Under the pieces are notes generated by a model. It did no database searches, was not told the origin of the DNA, and was given only the letters and a program-made list of their open reading frames with translations. A program made the translations under genes and the position numbers. Positions 44,864 through 54,364 of a DNA stretch of 64,000 nt are shown here, in pieces; the first letter of the stretch is position 1, and each line of letters opens with the position of its first letter. The stretch is from Streptomyces noursei (GTDB lineage Bacteria; Actinomycetota; Actinomycetes; Streptomycetales; Streptomycetaceae): contig NZ_CP070326.1 of assembly GCF_016917755.1 (NCBI RefSeq), positions 1,860,001-1,924,000 on the forward strand. Reading direction: 5' to 3'.

Positions 44864-47800
44864 TCATATCCGGTACAGCACAGTGGCATTGTTAGTGCTA
44901 GCCGCCAGTTCGGTGCCGGCGTCGTTGAGTGCGAGATTGAAGATGAACCAAGGGGTTTCGATCGCTCGCATCAGGTGACAGAGGTTGTCATAGATCCGGA
45001 TGGTGCCTTGGGTCACCGTAGCGATTCGTGTGCCCGCGGCGTTGATCGCTCCCACGCCGCCGTCGAAACCGTGCCTTGCAGGTATGGAGCAGCTGGATGC
45101 GTCTGATGCCTTCCGAGTGTCGGCGATCACCCAATCTCTCGCGTCGGGACGGTGGTAGACGATGCGCTCACCATCAGCGCTTAGCAACGTGCGTCCTCGA
45201 TCGCCAGCGCGCAGGGTCACTATGGTCGTTTTCCCGGTCCGCGTGTCGCGTAGCTCGTTTCGTTGCTCATTTCCGAGGGCCTTGCGTGGGATGAGCAGAT
45301 ACCGACCTCCCTGGCTTACGGTCACGGGCACATAGTGGCCATCCAGACTCAGGGCATCCGAAGGGAGGCGGGATGGGAAGTGCAGTGGCAGGGTGGCAAG
45401 GCGGCTTGGTGCGCCGTCCCACGGGAAGAGCAGCGCGCTGCGGCCGCTGATAGGGAAGTGGGGGATCACAAGTAGGCCGTCCTTCTGCGCTGTCACAGCG
45501 GGAGGACGATGGTCCGGCATGAAGCGTGGAGGCACTTGCGCTGAGCCCGATGTCTCCTCTTTGCCTGTGCGGGGGTTCCAGCTTTGGAGCGTGCCTTTGT
45601 GGTCCATGGTGACGATGTGTTGCATGTCCGGCGCGAAGGCCATTTCCTGGACGTCGCGATTGTTCGTCACAACAACCTCTGAAGGGTCGTCCGGCAGTGC
45701 GTAGCGGACCGTGAGACCACACGCGAGCAGCGTTGCGGTGAGGGCCACGGCCGCCCGGATGCGGCGGCGCGCGATGCTTTGCGGAGTGCGGGGGGCTCGG
45801 TCCTGCGCCAAGGAGCGACTGGCGAGCCGTTCTTGCAGACGGATATGCCGGAACTGGTAGGCGCCGGCGGACTGGCGCAGCAACTGACGTTCTCGCATGT
45901 CGGCAAGGAACCGCATGAGCCTCCAGGGGAGTTTGCCCCGCACGGCGAGAAACAGCCGTAGCAGGAGGAACCTGAGCCAGGCCCGGGTCAGCACGGTGAG
46001 TACGGCGATGCTCGCTGCATACATCAAGAAAATCTCGGCGCTGTCCGACAGGTCGCGAGGGTGGCCAACCAATGTCGAGGGATAGGCGTCGTTCATTGTG
46101 GGGAGCTGTTCGAATGCGCCGGCGGGAAGGCCAAAGGACGTGTGGGTGACGTAAAGGACCGCCATAGAGACTGCGGCCTGCGCCAAGGCCAACAGAGGGG
46201 TCACAGCGAGACCGAGAGCAACTCCTGCGGCCAGCGCTCCGACGACGGAGGATGCACGGTCTTGCCTGAGGAGGCCCAAGGGACCGGCGCCGGTTGAACG
46301 CTCAGGCGGGGCATCAAGCCAAGCGTGGACCGCCACAGTCAAGCAGACCGCGAGCCCAACCCCCACAACGGCCGCCAGGAACATGATGTAGCGCAGGCGT
46401 TCGCTGCTGATCCAGCCTTCTGCGGAGAAGGCGATCTGTCCAGTGACTGTGACGACGACAGGGCAAGCGAGGATCGCGCTCAGCTTCATCCCTGCGGTGA
46501 AGCCGGTGCGCAACCGCCCGAGTGACCCGCGCCGGGTGAACGACAGCCTGCCTGGTGGCCGGTGCGGTGCCGCATACCAAGTGATGGCGGCCAGGACTCC
46601 GCCCCCGACGCACAACAGAACCCCACTTCCGCCGAAGATCTCTTTGCCTTGCGCCACAATGACCATGGCGGCGGCGGCCATGATGGTCAGGGTCACCACG
46701 ATGCCCACGACGAGCCCGGCCGACCGTGGCAGCAGGCGGTCGTTCATCACCCACCAGTGCAGGTCGCGTTCTCGCTGCCGGTGCAGGTAGGTGGCCAAGA
46801 AGGTCAGGTACCGCTCGGCGCGCTCGGCTTTGCCTAGCCAGGCACCGTCGGCCTGCTGCCCGCAGCTTCCCGGTGATGGTGCGTAGGCGGCGATGACGAG
46901 ATGGTCGATCAGGTGATCCTCCACCGCGTGTGCCGCCTCGAACGCCAGCAGGTCGGCAGGGTCGTGGCCGGTATTGCTGTAGACGGTGCGCGCCAGGGAC
47001 AGCGCCAGCGGGGTCGACAGCGCCGTGGCCAGCGGACCATCGGGATCCGTGCGTAGGCGCTCGTAGACCGGCTCCCAGGTCACGCCCTCGGGCCAGCTCA
47101 CCGCACTCAGGTAGGCAATGCCGTCCGCCACGGAGACCGGGGCCACCTCCACGACCGGAGCCCGGCGCAGCACCGGGGAGCCGCCCTCGACGACGTCCTG
47201 GTACTCCACCGAGCGGCAGGTCAGAACGACGCCACGTTCCTCACCGAACGCTTCAATGATCGCCCGCACCGCACTGCGCCGGGACGCCTCGGGCATCTCG
47301 TCCAAACCGTCGAGCACGGCCAGCAATCGCCGGTGCGCCAGCAGCCGTCGCGGAACATCCTCCCGCCCGCCGTAATACGCCTGGGCCAGCGCGGCCACCA
47401 TCCAGTCGTTGAGCGACACGCTCACCGGATCCCAGCCGGACACCTGTAACAGCACCGGCACCGGCGCGCCGGAAGCGCGCTCGGCGAGCAGGCCGAGGGT
47501 GAGCATGGCGGCCAGCACGGTCTTGCCTGCCCCGGGCTCCCCCAGGATCACCAACCGGCCGCTGTCGAGGCGCCGATAGCCTTCCGCCAGGCGTGCGGCG
47601 GCGGCATCGAACCCACCCTCCAAGCGGCCGTCCAACGACAACCGCAACACGCGACCGGCCACTGAGCCGACCAGGCTGGCCGGCGGTGCAGCCACCGGAC
47701 GGTTCGTCGCCGACCAGGACAACGGGATCACCTGGGGATCCCGCAGATTCCGGGCGGTGATCTCCTCCTGCCACTGCTCGCGCACCGTGACGGCCAAGTC

Positions 47801-48037
47801 GTCCGCGAGCTGCGCGGTGTCCGCTGGCGGCGCCAGCGTCGGAAGCAGGTCGGCCAGGGATACCGCCAGTGCGGCAATGGATACGAACAGGCCGGCCCAG
47901 GCTGTGAGTTGCTCTTCCCCGAAGGGCTTGCCGGAGTGCACAACCACCCAGCCCAGGACAAGCGTCACCAGTGCCAGCAGGCCGAACACCACAAGGCGCG
48001 CCCACCGCCGCCGCACATACCGCGGAAGTCGACTCAT
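44864..48037 (-). CDS. Membrane-bound NACHT-type STAND NTPase with C-terminal propeller-like domain
   Basis: A 1057-residue protein. Residues 13-34 form a membrane helix and a second hydrophobic stretch lies near 45-66. The P-loop is ILGEPGAGKTVLAAML (Walker A 166-173) and Walker B is LLAVLDGLDEMPE, with LTCRSVEYQDVV as NACHT sensor. The middle holds about ten further hydrophobic segments. The last 250 residues repeat short beta patterns (VQEMAFAPDMQHIVTMDHKG, VGAINAAGTRIATVTQGTIR), as in a WD40-like propeller. Such NLR-like proteins detect a ligand and signal; several bacterial NACHT proteins defend against phage. Start ATG 48037, since the upstream extension is unconserved. No effector domain was recognised. 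Confidence 0.85.
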   Translation of the reverse strand: MSRLPRYVRRRWARLVVFGLLALVTLVLGWVVVHSGKPFGEEQLTAWAGLFVSIAALAVSLADLLPTLAPPADTAQLADDLAVTVREQWQEEITARNLRDPQVIPLSWSATNRPVAAPPASLVGSVAGRVLRLSLDGRLEGGFDAAAARLAEGYRRLDSGRLVILGEPGAGKTVLAAMLTLGLLAERASGAPVPVLLQVSGWDPVSVSLNDWMVAALAQAYYGGREDVPRRLLAHRRLLAVLDGLDEMPEASRRSAVRAIIEAFGEERGVVLTCRSVEYQDVVEGGSPVLRRAPVVEVAPVSVADGIAYLSAVSWPEGVTWEPVYERLRTDPDGPLATALSTPLALSLARTVYSNTGHDPADLLAFEAAHAVEDHLIDHLVIAAYAPSPGSCGQQADGAWLGKAERAERYLTFLATYLHRQRERDLHWWVMNDRLLPRSAGLVVGIVVTLTIMAAAAMVIVAQGKEIFGGSGVLLCVGGGVLAAITWYAAPHRPPGRLSFTRRGSLGRLRTGFTAGMKLSAILACPVVVTVTGQIAFSAEGWISSERLRYIMFLAAVVGVGLAVCLTVAVHAWLDAPPERSTGAGPLGLLRQDRASSVVGALAAGVALGLAVTPLLALAQAAVSMAVLYVTHTSFGLPAGAFEQLPTMNDAYPSTLVGHPRDLSDSAEIFLMYAASIAVLTVLTRAWLRFLLLRLFLAVRGKLPWRLMRFLADMRERQLLRQSAGAYQFRHIRLQERLASRSLAQDRAPRTPQSIARRRIRAAVALTATLLACGLTVRYALPDDPSEVVVTNNRDVQEMAFAPDMQHIVTMDHKGTLQSWNPRTGKEETSGSAQVPPRFMPDHRPPAVTAQKDGLLVIPHFPISGRSALLFPWDGAPSRLATLPLHFPSRLPSDALSLDGHYVPVTVSQGGRYLLIPRKALGNEQRNELRDTRTGKTTIVTLRAGDRGRTLLSADGERIVYHRPDARDWVIADTRKASDASSCSIPARHGFDGGVGAINAAGTRIATVTQGTIRIYDNLCHLMRAIETPWFIFNLALNDAGTELAASTNNATVLYRI

Positions 48038-48211
48038 CCCAGCAGAGTGCCCAAAAACCTCCGCTCCTGACCACGGAACACAAGAATCGGGCGATGCCCG
48101 CACACCGCTCGGGAGCAAGATCCAGTGAAATAGGGTTCAGCTCGGCCGCCTCACCTGTGGACACACTGCCACTGGCGGCCCTTGGCAGCCGTAAAGTCAC
48201 TGGCCTCGGGA

Positions 48212-48594
48212 CTAGACGCGGATAGTGGCCCAGGTCACGTAGCCTCCGCCAAAGCCCTCGTGCTGGCCGACATCATCAGCGACTCGGTGCACCAAGTACA
48301 GGCCCGGCTCGCCCTGCGGCAGGGGCAGAGCTCCCGCCATCTCTCCCACCGGTGCAGTGACGTCGACGCCGTCGAAGGTGATCCAACTCGTCACGTCGGC
48401 GCGCTGACGCGATGCCGCGCGGTGATGTCGACGAGTTCAGTGGGCAGGGCCAGGACATCCCGCTTGACGCCTTCCCGTTCTGCACCCCAAAGAAGCATGG
48501 GCAGCGTCCGGCGCGCGAACGCTGTGGTGCGTGCCATGGCCTTGGCCGGCGCGGCATTCGGGCCAACGGAGAAGGTGATGTTGCTGTCCGTCAT
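48212..48594 (-). pseudogene. Hypothetical small gene, apparently split by a frameshift
   Basis: Two reverse frames overlap by four bases. 48594-48391 begins with TDSNITFSVGPNAAPAKAMA and ends ALPTELVDITARHRV. 48394-48212 reads VTSWITFDGVDVTAPVGEMA and PQGEPGLYLVHRVADDVGQH. Upstream codons of the second frame also read smoothly (QRADVTSWITF), so one gene of about 125 residues with an indel near 48410 is as likely as two coupled short genes. No family recognised. Confidence 0.4.
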
Positions 48595-48689
48595 CAGGCG
48601 CTACCACGGAGCCAACGGCACCTTCTGCAGGCCGCGTTCAGCAGAGGAGAGCATCGCGTCCAACCGGTCCGTCCGACGGGACACAGGCC

Positions 48690-49323
48690 GGGCACAGCAA
48701 GCCCGCCGAGGGCAGCTTCGCGGAACGGCTGGACTACCTGTGCAAGAACGACCCGCGGGGGCCACTGAGCAACCCACAGGTCGTTCGAATGCTGGATGAG
48801 CAGGGCTTGCCCAGCTTCTCGACTACCTGAGTGTGGCAGTTGCGTACCGGCCGGGCCGACAACCCGACCAAGAAACACATGGATGCACTCGCTACGCTCT
48901 TCGGCGTCCCTCAGGACTACTGGTCCAACCGTGCCACCACCGGTGTCGCGAACAGCATGATCAGTCGCCTCAACGAGTTCAAGGATCCGGCGCATCCTCC
49001 GAGGAGCTGCACCAGCAACTCCAGTCCTGCACCGCGCGGATGAACCAGGGAGCCGCTCCGGAGGCACGCGTGGAACAGATGGCGACCCTCGCCCGGCTCA
49101 GGGAGGCCGACGTGACCGCAACTACGCTGAAACGCCTGCAGATGCACGAGTCACGGGGATCGCCATGCGGGCAGTCGGTCTGTCCGACGAAGGGCTCACC
49201 GCTGCTGTGGCGATGATCGACCAGGTTCGTCGACTCGAAGGGTTGCCCCCGAACCGACATCATCACCCGAGAGCCAAAAACAACAAGGGACAGAGGACCA
49301 TCAGCACAAGGAGCCATCCATGA
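48690..49323 (+). pseudogene. XRE-family regulator, broken by a stop codon and frameshifts
   Basis: Recognisable blocks are SFAERLDYLCKNDPRGPLSN, PQVVRMLDEQGLPSFSTT, then an in-frame TGA (48828-48830), then VWQLRTGRADNPTKKHMDAL, ATLFGVPQDYWSN. This is the xre/ImmA-associated regulator type of streptomycetes, where a Tyr normally stands at the stop (STTYVWQLRTG). A frameshift near 48995 moves the reading to SEELHQQLQSCTARMNQG, and another near 49160 to MRAVGLSDEGLTAAVAMIDQ. The final stop overlaps the ATG of the next gene. Clearly inactive. Confidence 0.75.
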
Positions 49324-49491
49324 GGCGCCGCTCACGCCGTACGAACCGAGTCGAGTCGATACCTGAGGACCCGGTCCTCGAAGAATGCCGCTCCTTCGTC
49401 CGCTTCCTGGGGCTCCCCCGCCTTGAGAGCGTGCGACCTGTGCGGGTACATCGAAGAGCTGATCGGCGAGCCGATCCACCTCGCGCCGGGT
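49320..49491 (+). pseudogene. Fragment of an ImmA/IrrE-like partner gene
   Basis: ATG 49320 overlaps the XRE stop (ATGA). The start (VLEECRSFVRFLGLPRLESV) and, in another frame, CGYIEELIGEPIHLAP resemble the N-terminal part of the metallopeptidase-like proteins usually encoded after such XRE regulators. The HExxH domain is absent: the remainder has been lost and the amidase gene starts shortly after. Confidence 0.45.
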
Positions 49492-49599
49492 AAGCGAGCC
49501 GACAGCACCACCCCCTGCGCGGCAGCCAGCACGGTGGCCGCGGCCTCTTTGCCGATGACGACCTTCGCGGCTCCCGCCGCCACAGCGACCAAGGACACC

Positions 49600-51069
49600 A
49601 TGAACACCGCCCCTTACCGCTCCACCGCACGCGCTCAGCTCGACGCTCTGCGGCGCGGCTCCATGTCCGCGCGCGACCTCCTGGAGCGCGTCCTCAACCA
49701 CCACGCCAAGGTCAACCCCGGGTTGAACGCAGTGGTGACCCTTGACGCTGCCGCTGCCCGCGCCGCCGCGGACAAGGCCGACGCCCACCTGGCCAGGACC
49801 GGCCGGCCCCTGGGCCCGCTGCACGGGCTACCCATCACGCTCAAGGACGCCCTGGAGACCAAGGGACTGCGCACCACGTGCGGCAGTCCCGACATGAACA
49901 ACCACGTCCCCACCACCGACGCGGACGTCGTCGCACTGCTCCGCAGAGCCGGGGCCGTCATCATCGGCAAGACCAACGTGCCGACCATGTGCCAGGACCT
50001 GCAAACGTCCAACCCCCTCTTCGGGAAGACGAACAACCCCTACTCCCCCGACCACACCGCCGGCGGCTCCTCCGGCGGCCCGGCCGTCGCCGTCGCCACC
50101 GGCCTGAGCGCGCTGGAAGTCGGCTCCGACCTGGCCGGGTCTTTGCGTCTGCCCGCCGCCTACTGCGGCGTGTACGCGCTGCGGACCTCACGCGGCACGG
50201 CTCCGATCGTCCCGACCCGAGGTCATGTTCCCCGGCCGCCGGGCTGGCTCACCAGCTCTGACATGCTGTCCCTCGGCCCGATCGCGCGGGACGCCGAAGA
50301 CCTTGACCTACTCCTCGATGTCCTCGTCGCTCCGGCCCCCGACGACCGCGACGCGTGGCGCATCGACCTGCCCGCGGCGAAGTCGACCACACTGCGCGGA
50401 CAACGTGTAGGGGTCTGGGCCGACGACGAGTTCTGCCGGGTCGACGCCGCTACGCGAAACCTCCTCGACCAGGTCACCCGCCAGATCCGTGGTGCAGGCG
50501 CGAGCGTTGACGATCAGTCCCGCCCCGTCGACTTCGCCGAAAGCAACCGCCTCTTCGAACGGCTGATGTACGCCACCTCGGCTGCATCGGCCCCTGATGA
50601 CGTATTCGCTGACGAAGTGAAGGCTGCCGATGCGGTCAACGACAATGCACCGTCTGCTCAGTACCTGAAGTCGCGCACCATGCGGCACCGCGACTGGATG
50701 CGCGCCGACGAAGATCGGCAGAAGCTGCGCGCGAAGTGGCACGCCTACTTCGCCACCCACGACCTACTGCTCACTCCGGCCGCGCCGACTGCCGCCGTCC
50801 TTGACCAGACCTCCACACCTTCGCAGGACCGGTACATCACCGTGGACGGGAAGAAGCGGAGCTTCTATGACCAGACGAGCTGGGTGAACCTCGCAGGCCC
50901 CGTTGGCCTGCCCGCCCTTGTCATGCCGGCTGGACGCACCAAAGAGGGGCTGCCCCTCTCCCTCCAGATCGTCGGCCCCTACCTTGCAGATCGGTCGGTC
51001 ATCGCGGCGGCCGAGGCAGTGTCCCGTCTGTTGCCTGTGCTCGACCCGCCGCCCGCCTTCACTGTTTGA
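49600..51069 (+). CDS. Amidase signature family enzyme
   Basis: A 489-residue amidase. The Ser-cisSer-Lys triad is visible: Lys in GLPITLKDALETKG, Ser in DHTAGGSSGGPAVAVATG and nucleophile Ser in GSDLAGSLRLPAAYCGVYAL. Length is normal for the family, which hydrolyses amide bonds in many substrates; specificity unknown. ATG 49600 follows AAGGAC; an upstream in-frame region (to 49423) contains remnants of the ImmA-like gene and is probably not part of the enzyme. It is one of few intact genes in the island. Confidence 0.9.
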   Translation: MNTAPYRSTARAQLDALRRGSMSARDLLERVLNHHAKVNPGLNAVVTLDAAAARAAADKADAHLARTGRPLGPLHGLPITLKDALETKGLRTTCGSPDMNNHVPTTDADVVALLRRAGAVIIGKTNVPTMCQDLQTSNPLFGKTNNPYSPDHTAGGSSGGPAVAVATGLSALEVGSDLAGSLRLPAAYCGVYALRTSRGTAPIVPTRGHVPRPPGWLTSSDMLSLGPIARDAEDLDLLLDVLVAPAPDDRDAWRIDLPAAKSTTLRGQRVGVWADDEFCRVDAATRNLLDQVTRQIRGAGASVDDQSRPVDFAESNRLFERLMYATSAASAPDDVFADEVKAADAVNDNAPSAQYLKSRTMRHRDWMRADEDRQKLRAKWHAYFATHDLLLTPAAPTAAVLDQTSTPSQDRYITVDGKKRSFYDQTSWVNLAGPVGLPALVMPAGRTKEGLPLSLQIVGPYLADRSVIAAAEAVSRLLPVLDPPPAFTV

Positions 51070-51451
51070 CCACAGCAGCGTGCGGCGGTCTAGCCACAGT
51101 CGGGACCGGGCCGCCGCACGCGTTTCGAGGGCAGAAGGTCAGCACAGTCCGAATTGCCCTGAGCAGCGCGGGCTTGTTGCTCCGCGGCTGCCTCGGCTGC
51201 GACGTCCTTTTGGCGCAGCAGCGTGACGAGCGGGGCCTGTGCCTGAGCCCGTGCGCGTGCCTGCGCTGTTGGAACTCGGCTGACGTCGCCCAACGCACCA
51301 GGACCTCCTGGACGCTGAGTTCTGTCGGCTCGGCGTCGACGGTGCACTTCACGTGCGGCTGCTCCGGGCGGTGGCGGATCTCGCGCATGGTGGCGAACCA
51401 GTCGGGTCCGTACGCGCCTGCGATGACGACCAACGTGCCGGTTTCGTCGTC
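51059..51451 (-). pseudogene. Fragment of unknown origin fused behind a transposase stub
   Basis: The reverse frame continues from the stub with ETGTLVVIAGAYGPDWFATM, HVKCTVDAEPTELSVQEVLV and RWATSAEF, which read like a real soluble protein, then becomes Arg-rich without bias. No family can be named; a weak likeness to deazaflavin-dependent nitroreductase segments is not enough. It overlaps the amidase end by 11 bases. Confidence 0.3.
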
Positions 51452-51604
51452 GGGCATCTCCTGCCACTGGCTGCTGGTGCGGAACCGCCAGATCACCCCC
51501 TCGAACTGATCCCGCAGCCGCTCGGGGTACGGCCCGTACTCGCCTATCGACAGGAACGGATCGATCAATTTCCACTGGTCGTCGGTGAGTTGCCCGCGTA
51601 TCAC
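51452..51604 (-). pseudogene. IS5-type transposase, N-terminal stub
   Basis: Only the first 51 residues of a transposase remain (VIRGQLTDDQWKLIDPFLSI, RLRDQFEGVIWRFRTSSQWQ, EMP), equivalent to the start of the intact IS transposase at 10408 but from a different element. The catalytic part and both inverted repeats are missing. Confidence 0.75.
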
Positions 51605-51682
51605 GATCGCCTTCCCACCGGATCCGCCTTCCCGAGGAAGCCGGATCGGCAAGATTGATCACGACACTGGGGCGGAGGAATC

Positions 51683-52479
51683 GTGGGCTGGGACGGACAG
51701 TGGGAAGACGCCTACTACACGCCTTCGGACTGGACACTCGTCAAGGTCCGCCTCGGGCCGGCCGCGGACTTCAAGCCGTCGGCGACCACGTTGGTCGGCA
51801 CGACCACCGCGGCGGCGGGCGGGACGATCACCGTGGCCACGGGCGACTACACCACGGCGTGGGTCCGGCTGCGAGACCTCAACACGGCGCAGATCGCCGG
51901 CCCGGCGGCGGCCACCGCCGGGACACCCCGGCAGGTCAAGGGACCGGACGCTGGAGGGCACGCACCTGGTGGCGGGCACCGTAGGCTCAGCCGCGGCTAC
52001 ATCCAGTGCGGCAAGGCAGGAACTTCCTACCGCGGGGTGCCCGGCGCGAACCACACGTTGGCCGGCGGCAGCGTGCGCACCATGACCCTCAGTTCCGGCA
52101 ACGCCGAGGACTACGGCCAGGCCCGCCTCCTCCTCGCCGCCTGCACGCCCGAGCAGCGCCCGAAGCCGAGCTGGCCTCCGATGCCTTGGACGGCCGAGCA
52201 GACCTGCTCGTCAACCGCGTTATCAGCTTCGACAACGTCGCCATGGGCACCGTCGCCATCACCCCGTCGACCGCCAACCGCCCGCAGCCGGCGACCATCA
52301 CCGGCCTCAACGTCACCGGCACCACGTTCCGTGCCTGGGCCTGCCCTATGAGCTCGGCACCGGGAACGGGCGTGCTCGGGTACACGGCAACAGCCGTTAC
52401 CGGCACTGGTCTGACGATCCGGCTGAACCGCAAAGACCTTGTTCGGACCACCGTTCACCGGGTGATCACCGGGAGTTGA
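51683..52479 (+). pseudogene. Degenerate prophage structural gene remnants
   Basis: GTG 51683 opens a frame (GWDGQWEDAYYTPSDWTLVK, TAWVRLRDLNTAQIAGPAAA) that loses meaning near 51960. Other frames give EGTHLVAGTVGSAAATSSAA and, from about 52155, LLVNRVISFDNVAMGTVAIT and ITGLNVTGTTFRAWACPMSS up to the stop at 52479. The Thr/Ala/Gly-rich beta composition resembles tail or tip proteins of actinophages. The pieces appear to be fragments joined by frameshifts or deletions. Confidence 0.45.
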
Positions 52480-52480
52480 C

Positions 52481-52678
52481 GTGGGAGTTGAGGAAGCAGA
52501 GAGGACCCCACCGTCGATCCACCGCATCGCGCGCTGCCGCACAACGGACTGCCCTGCCGAGGACCGGCCCTTCGAAGTTGTGCTGTACGAGAATGCCGGG
52601 AATCCGAAATACGTCGCGGTCTGCGGTCGGCCTGGTGACACCATCACCGACCTCATGGAAGTCGAACTGGCCACGTAG
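52481..52678 (+). CDS. Small phage-type protein with Cys motifs
   Basis: 65 residues from GTG 52481, directly after the tail-like remnant. It contains IARCRTTDCPAEDRPFEVVL and KYVAVCGRPGDTITDLMEVE, a layout of three Cys that could bind zinc. Small proteins of this kind follow tail genes in actinophages; function unknown. Confidence 0.45.
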   Translation: MGVEEAERTPPSIHRIARCRTTDCPAEDRPFEVVLYENAGNPKYVAVCGRPGDTITDLMEVELAT

Positions 52679-52756
52679 CCTGTTGCCTCACCGATCCTGC
52701 CGCCCAGTTGAAGGGCGCAGGGAGTGTTCACCCTTTGCCACTTGCCCTGAGAGAGC
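52679..52756. other. Short gap between phage remnant and membrane-protein pseudogene
   Basis: No gene or strong structure. It separates the rightward phage-type gene from the leftward pseudogene that ends at 52757. Confidence 0.4.
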
Positions 52757-53499
52757 TCAGCTCTTCTCGAGGTAGGCGTCGATCACGAAAGCCATCTCCC
52801 GCAAAATACTGTCCGATTCACCACTGAACGCACCTGAATCCTGAACCCGCCGAAGTTCGACCGATGCGTTATATCGCCGAAAGATCAGGCGTCTACACGA
52901 TCCCGCTCGGAGGGATTCTTAGATGTCGGCAAACTGTGCAGACTGTCCAGCGAATAGCCGATTACCGCATCGTCCCCGATGCCCGGTTCGTGGGTGTGGT
53001 TCATGTCCAACCCGGTCCGGGCATCTCCAGCTGTTTTCATTTTATTTAAGTACTCTTCGGCCTCTCCTCGACCCTTGCAACGAGTGACGACAATAGACAC
53101 CTCGGCCTTCTGAGATGCACTGGTCCAGGCACACGAAGTAAGTTCGGGCCCAATTTCCGCCGGAGGGGATTCCTTGGAGCCTGGAACCCATCTCCTGAAA
53201 TTAGGATTTTACCAGATTGCGCCACACACATATGGCGGGGATTGGAATTTATGTTCATCCATCTCACATTTCACGAGAAGGGCCACACCAGCCACAAGGC
53301 AGAGAACAGTGACAATGCGCGTGACCTGCAGCTGGGACAGAGGCCGCCTCGGAGGGCGGCTGTAGGTGTACACCCCGCCAGTAATCGTTCCTGCTTGGAT
53401 CACCGGGCCATGGAATTCAGTTCCCGCGACCTCGTCATGCGCCCCACTCAACGGCGTGACCAGCGGAGCACCCCCATCACGATCCTGCCCGTCTGCCAC
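52757..53499 (-). pseudogene. Single-pass membrane protein with extracellular domain, disrupted by a stop and a frameshift
   Basis: From GTG 53499 the frame reads an N-terminal GTEFHGPVIQAGTITGGVYT (a motif common in actinobacterial NLR-type proteins), then a membrane helix (TRIVTVLCLVAGVALLVKCE), and stops at TAA 53209-53211. The same frame continues meaningfully afterwards (EIGPELTSCAWTSASQKAEV, SIVVTRCKGRGEAEEYLNKM, EPGIGDDAVIGYSLD), then shifts near 52900 to LIFRRYNASVELRRVQDSGA and ILREMAFVIDAYLEKS, ending at 52757. The second part looks like a secreted sensor or lipoprotein domain. Two lesions make function unlikely. Confidence 0.55.
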
Positions 53500-53918
53500 C
53501 TTTGCCCCGCACCCCCTACCCCGTACCCCCGTACGAATCGATGCAACGTGCCTGGATTATGGCGCAGGGCGCGCCACATCAGCTACGTGTCCCAAGAGAA
53601 CCTTTGTGGGATCAGCACTTCGCCTTCTTTGAAAAAGGCCGCGCCGTCAGCACCGTTCTTAAAGCGAGCTCCGAGGGCGGCCGCGCACACCACGGCATGC
53701 GAATGGGTGGCACCTTCGATGCCAGGGACGAGAATCCAAGCCCATACCTGCCAGGTGGCGCGAGGAAGCCGTACCAGCAACATGCCGCAGCCGGGAAGCA
53801 GAGCAGGGCACAAGGGGCGCAGCCCTGCACTGTACGGCGTGCGGGGAGCCGCGGACCCGTCACGGGGTCCCGGCTCCCGCACACCGAAGGACAGCAATCC
53901 TGACCTGCGCGTCTCTGA

Positions 53919-53995
53919 CCTGCGGACAGGTGGGATTCGAACCCGTCAGGACACTCTCGCGTCCGCACGCATCTTCTGACCTTCACCGCCGCAGG
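53919..53995 (-). tRNA. Possible tRNA remnant (T-arm and acceptor-like pairing only)
   Basis: The reverse strand carries GGGTTCGAATCCC, a consensus T-loop. A 7-bp acceptor-like pairing of CCTGCGG (53995-53989) with CCGCAGG (53925-53919) encloses 77 nucleotides. But the T-stem has only three good pairs, four extra bases separate it from the acceptor strand, and I cannot find a proper anticodon arm. It is probably a decayed tRNA or an att-type tRNA fragment left by an integrated element. Confidence 0.25.
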
Positions 53996-54058
53996 CGCAT
54001 CTGGCGCGTGGACCAGCCCGATGCCGCAACTCCCGGGGCGATCTCGTGTTGTTCGGGC

Positions 54059-54364
54059 ATGGACGCCAAGAAGACCCCCGCCCACCCCTTCCAGCGCATC
54101 TCGCTGCCGCACCAACCGCCCCGGCTCCCGCCGCCCGCCCCCCGGCGCCCCGTCGACGAGGACACGCCGATCTTCGACCAGTTGCTCAGGGAGTGGCGGG
54201 CCGGCACGCTGCGTCCCGCGGTCAGCTGGCCGGTCGACGAACCCGGGAAGATCAGGCCGGGCACGGTTGTTGGGGGCGAAGACGGACGTCCCCGTCCACG
54301 GAACCGCATGGAGGAGCCCGAGCATGAGCCTGTACGACATCCCGCTGCGCACCCTGACCGGTGA
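54059..54364 (+). CDS. Hypothetical small protein
   Basis: 101 residues from ATG 54059. Pro-rich start (HPFQRISLPHQPPRLPPPAP) and a better-looking centre (DEDTPIFDQLLREWRAGTLR) that resembles small streptomycete proteins of unknown function. The last 40 bases overlap the start of the glutathione peroxidase gene. No strong ribosome-binding site. Confidence 0.35.
   Translation: MDAKKTPAHPFQRISLPHQPPRLPPPAPRRPVDEDTPIFDQLLREWRAGTLRPAVSWPVDEPGKIRPGTVVGGEDGRPRPRNRMEEPEHEPVRHPAAHPDR

Noticed and set aside
49423..49599. N-terminal extension of the amidase
   Set aside because: These codons match the remnant of the ImmA-like gene and lie before the normal amidase start.
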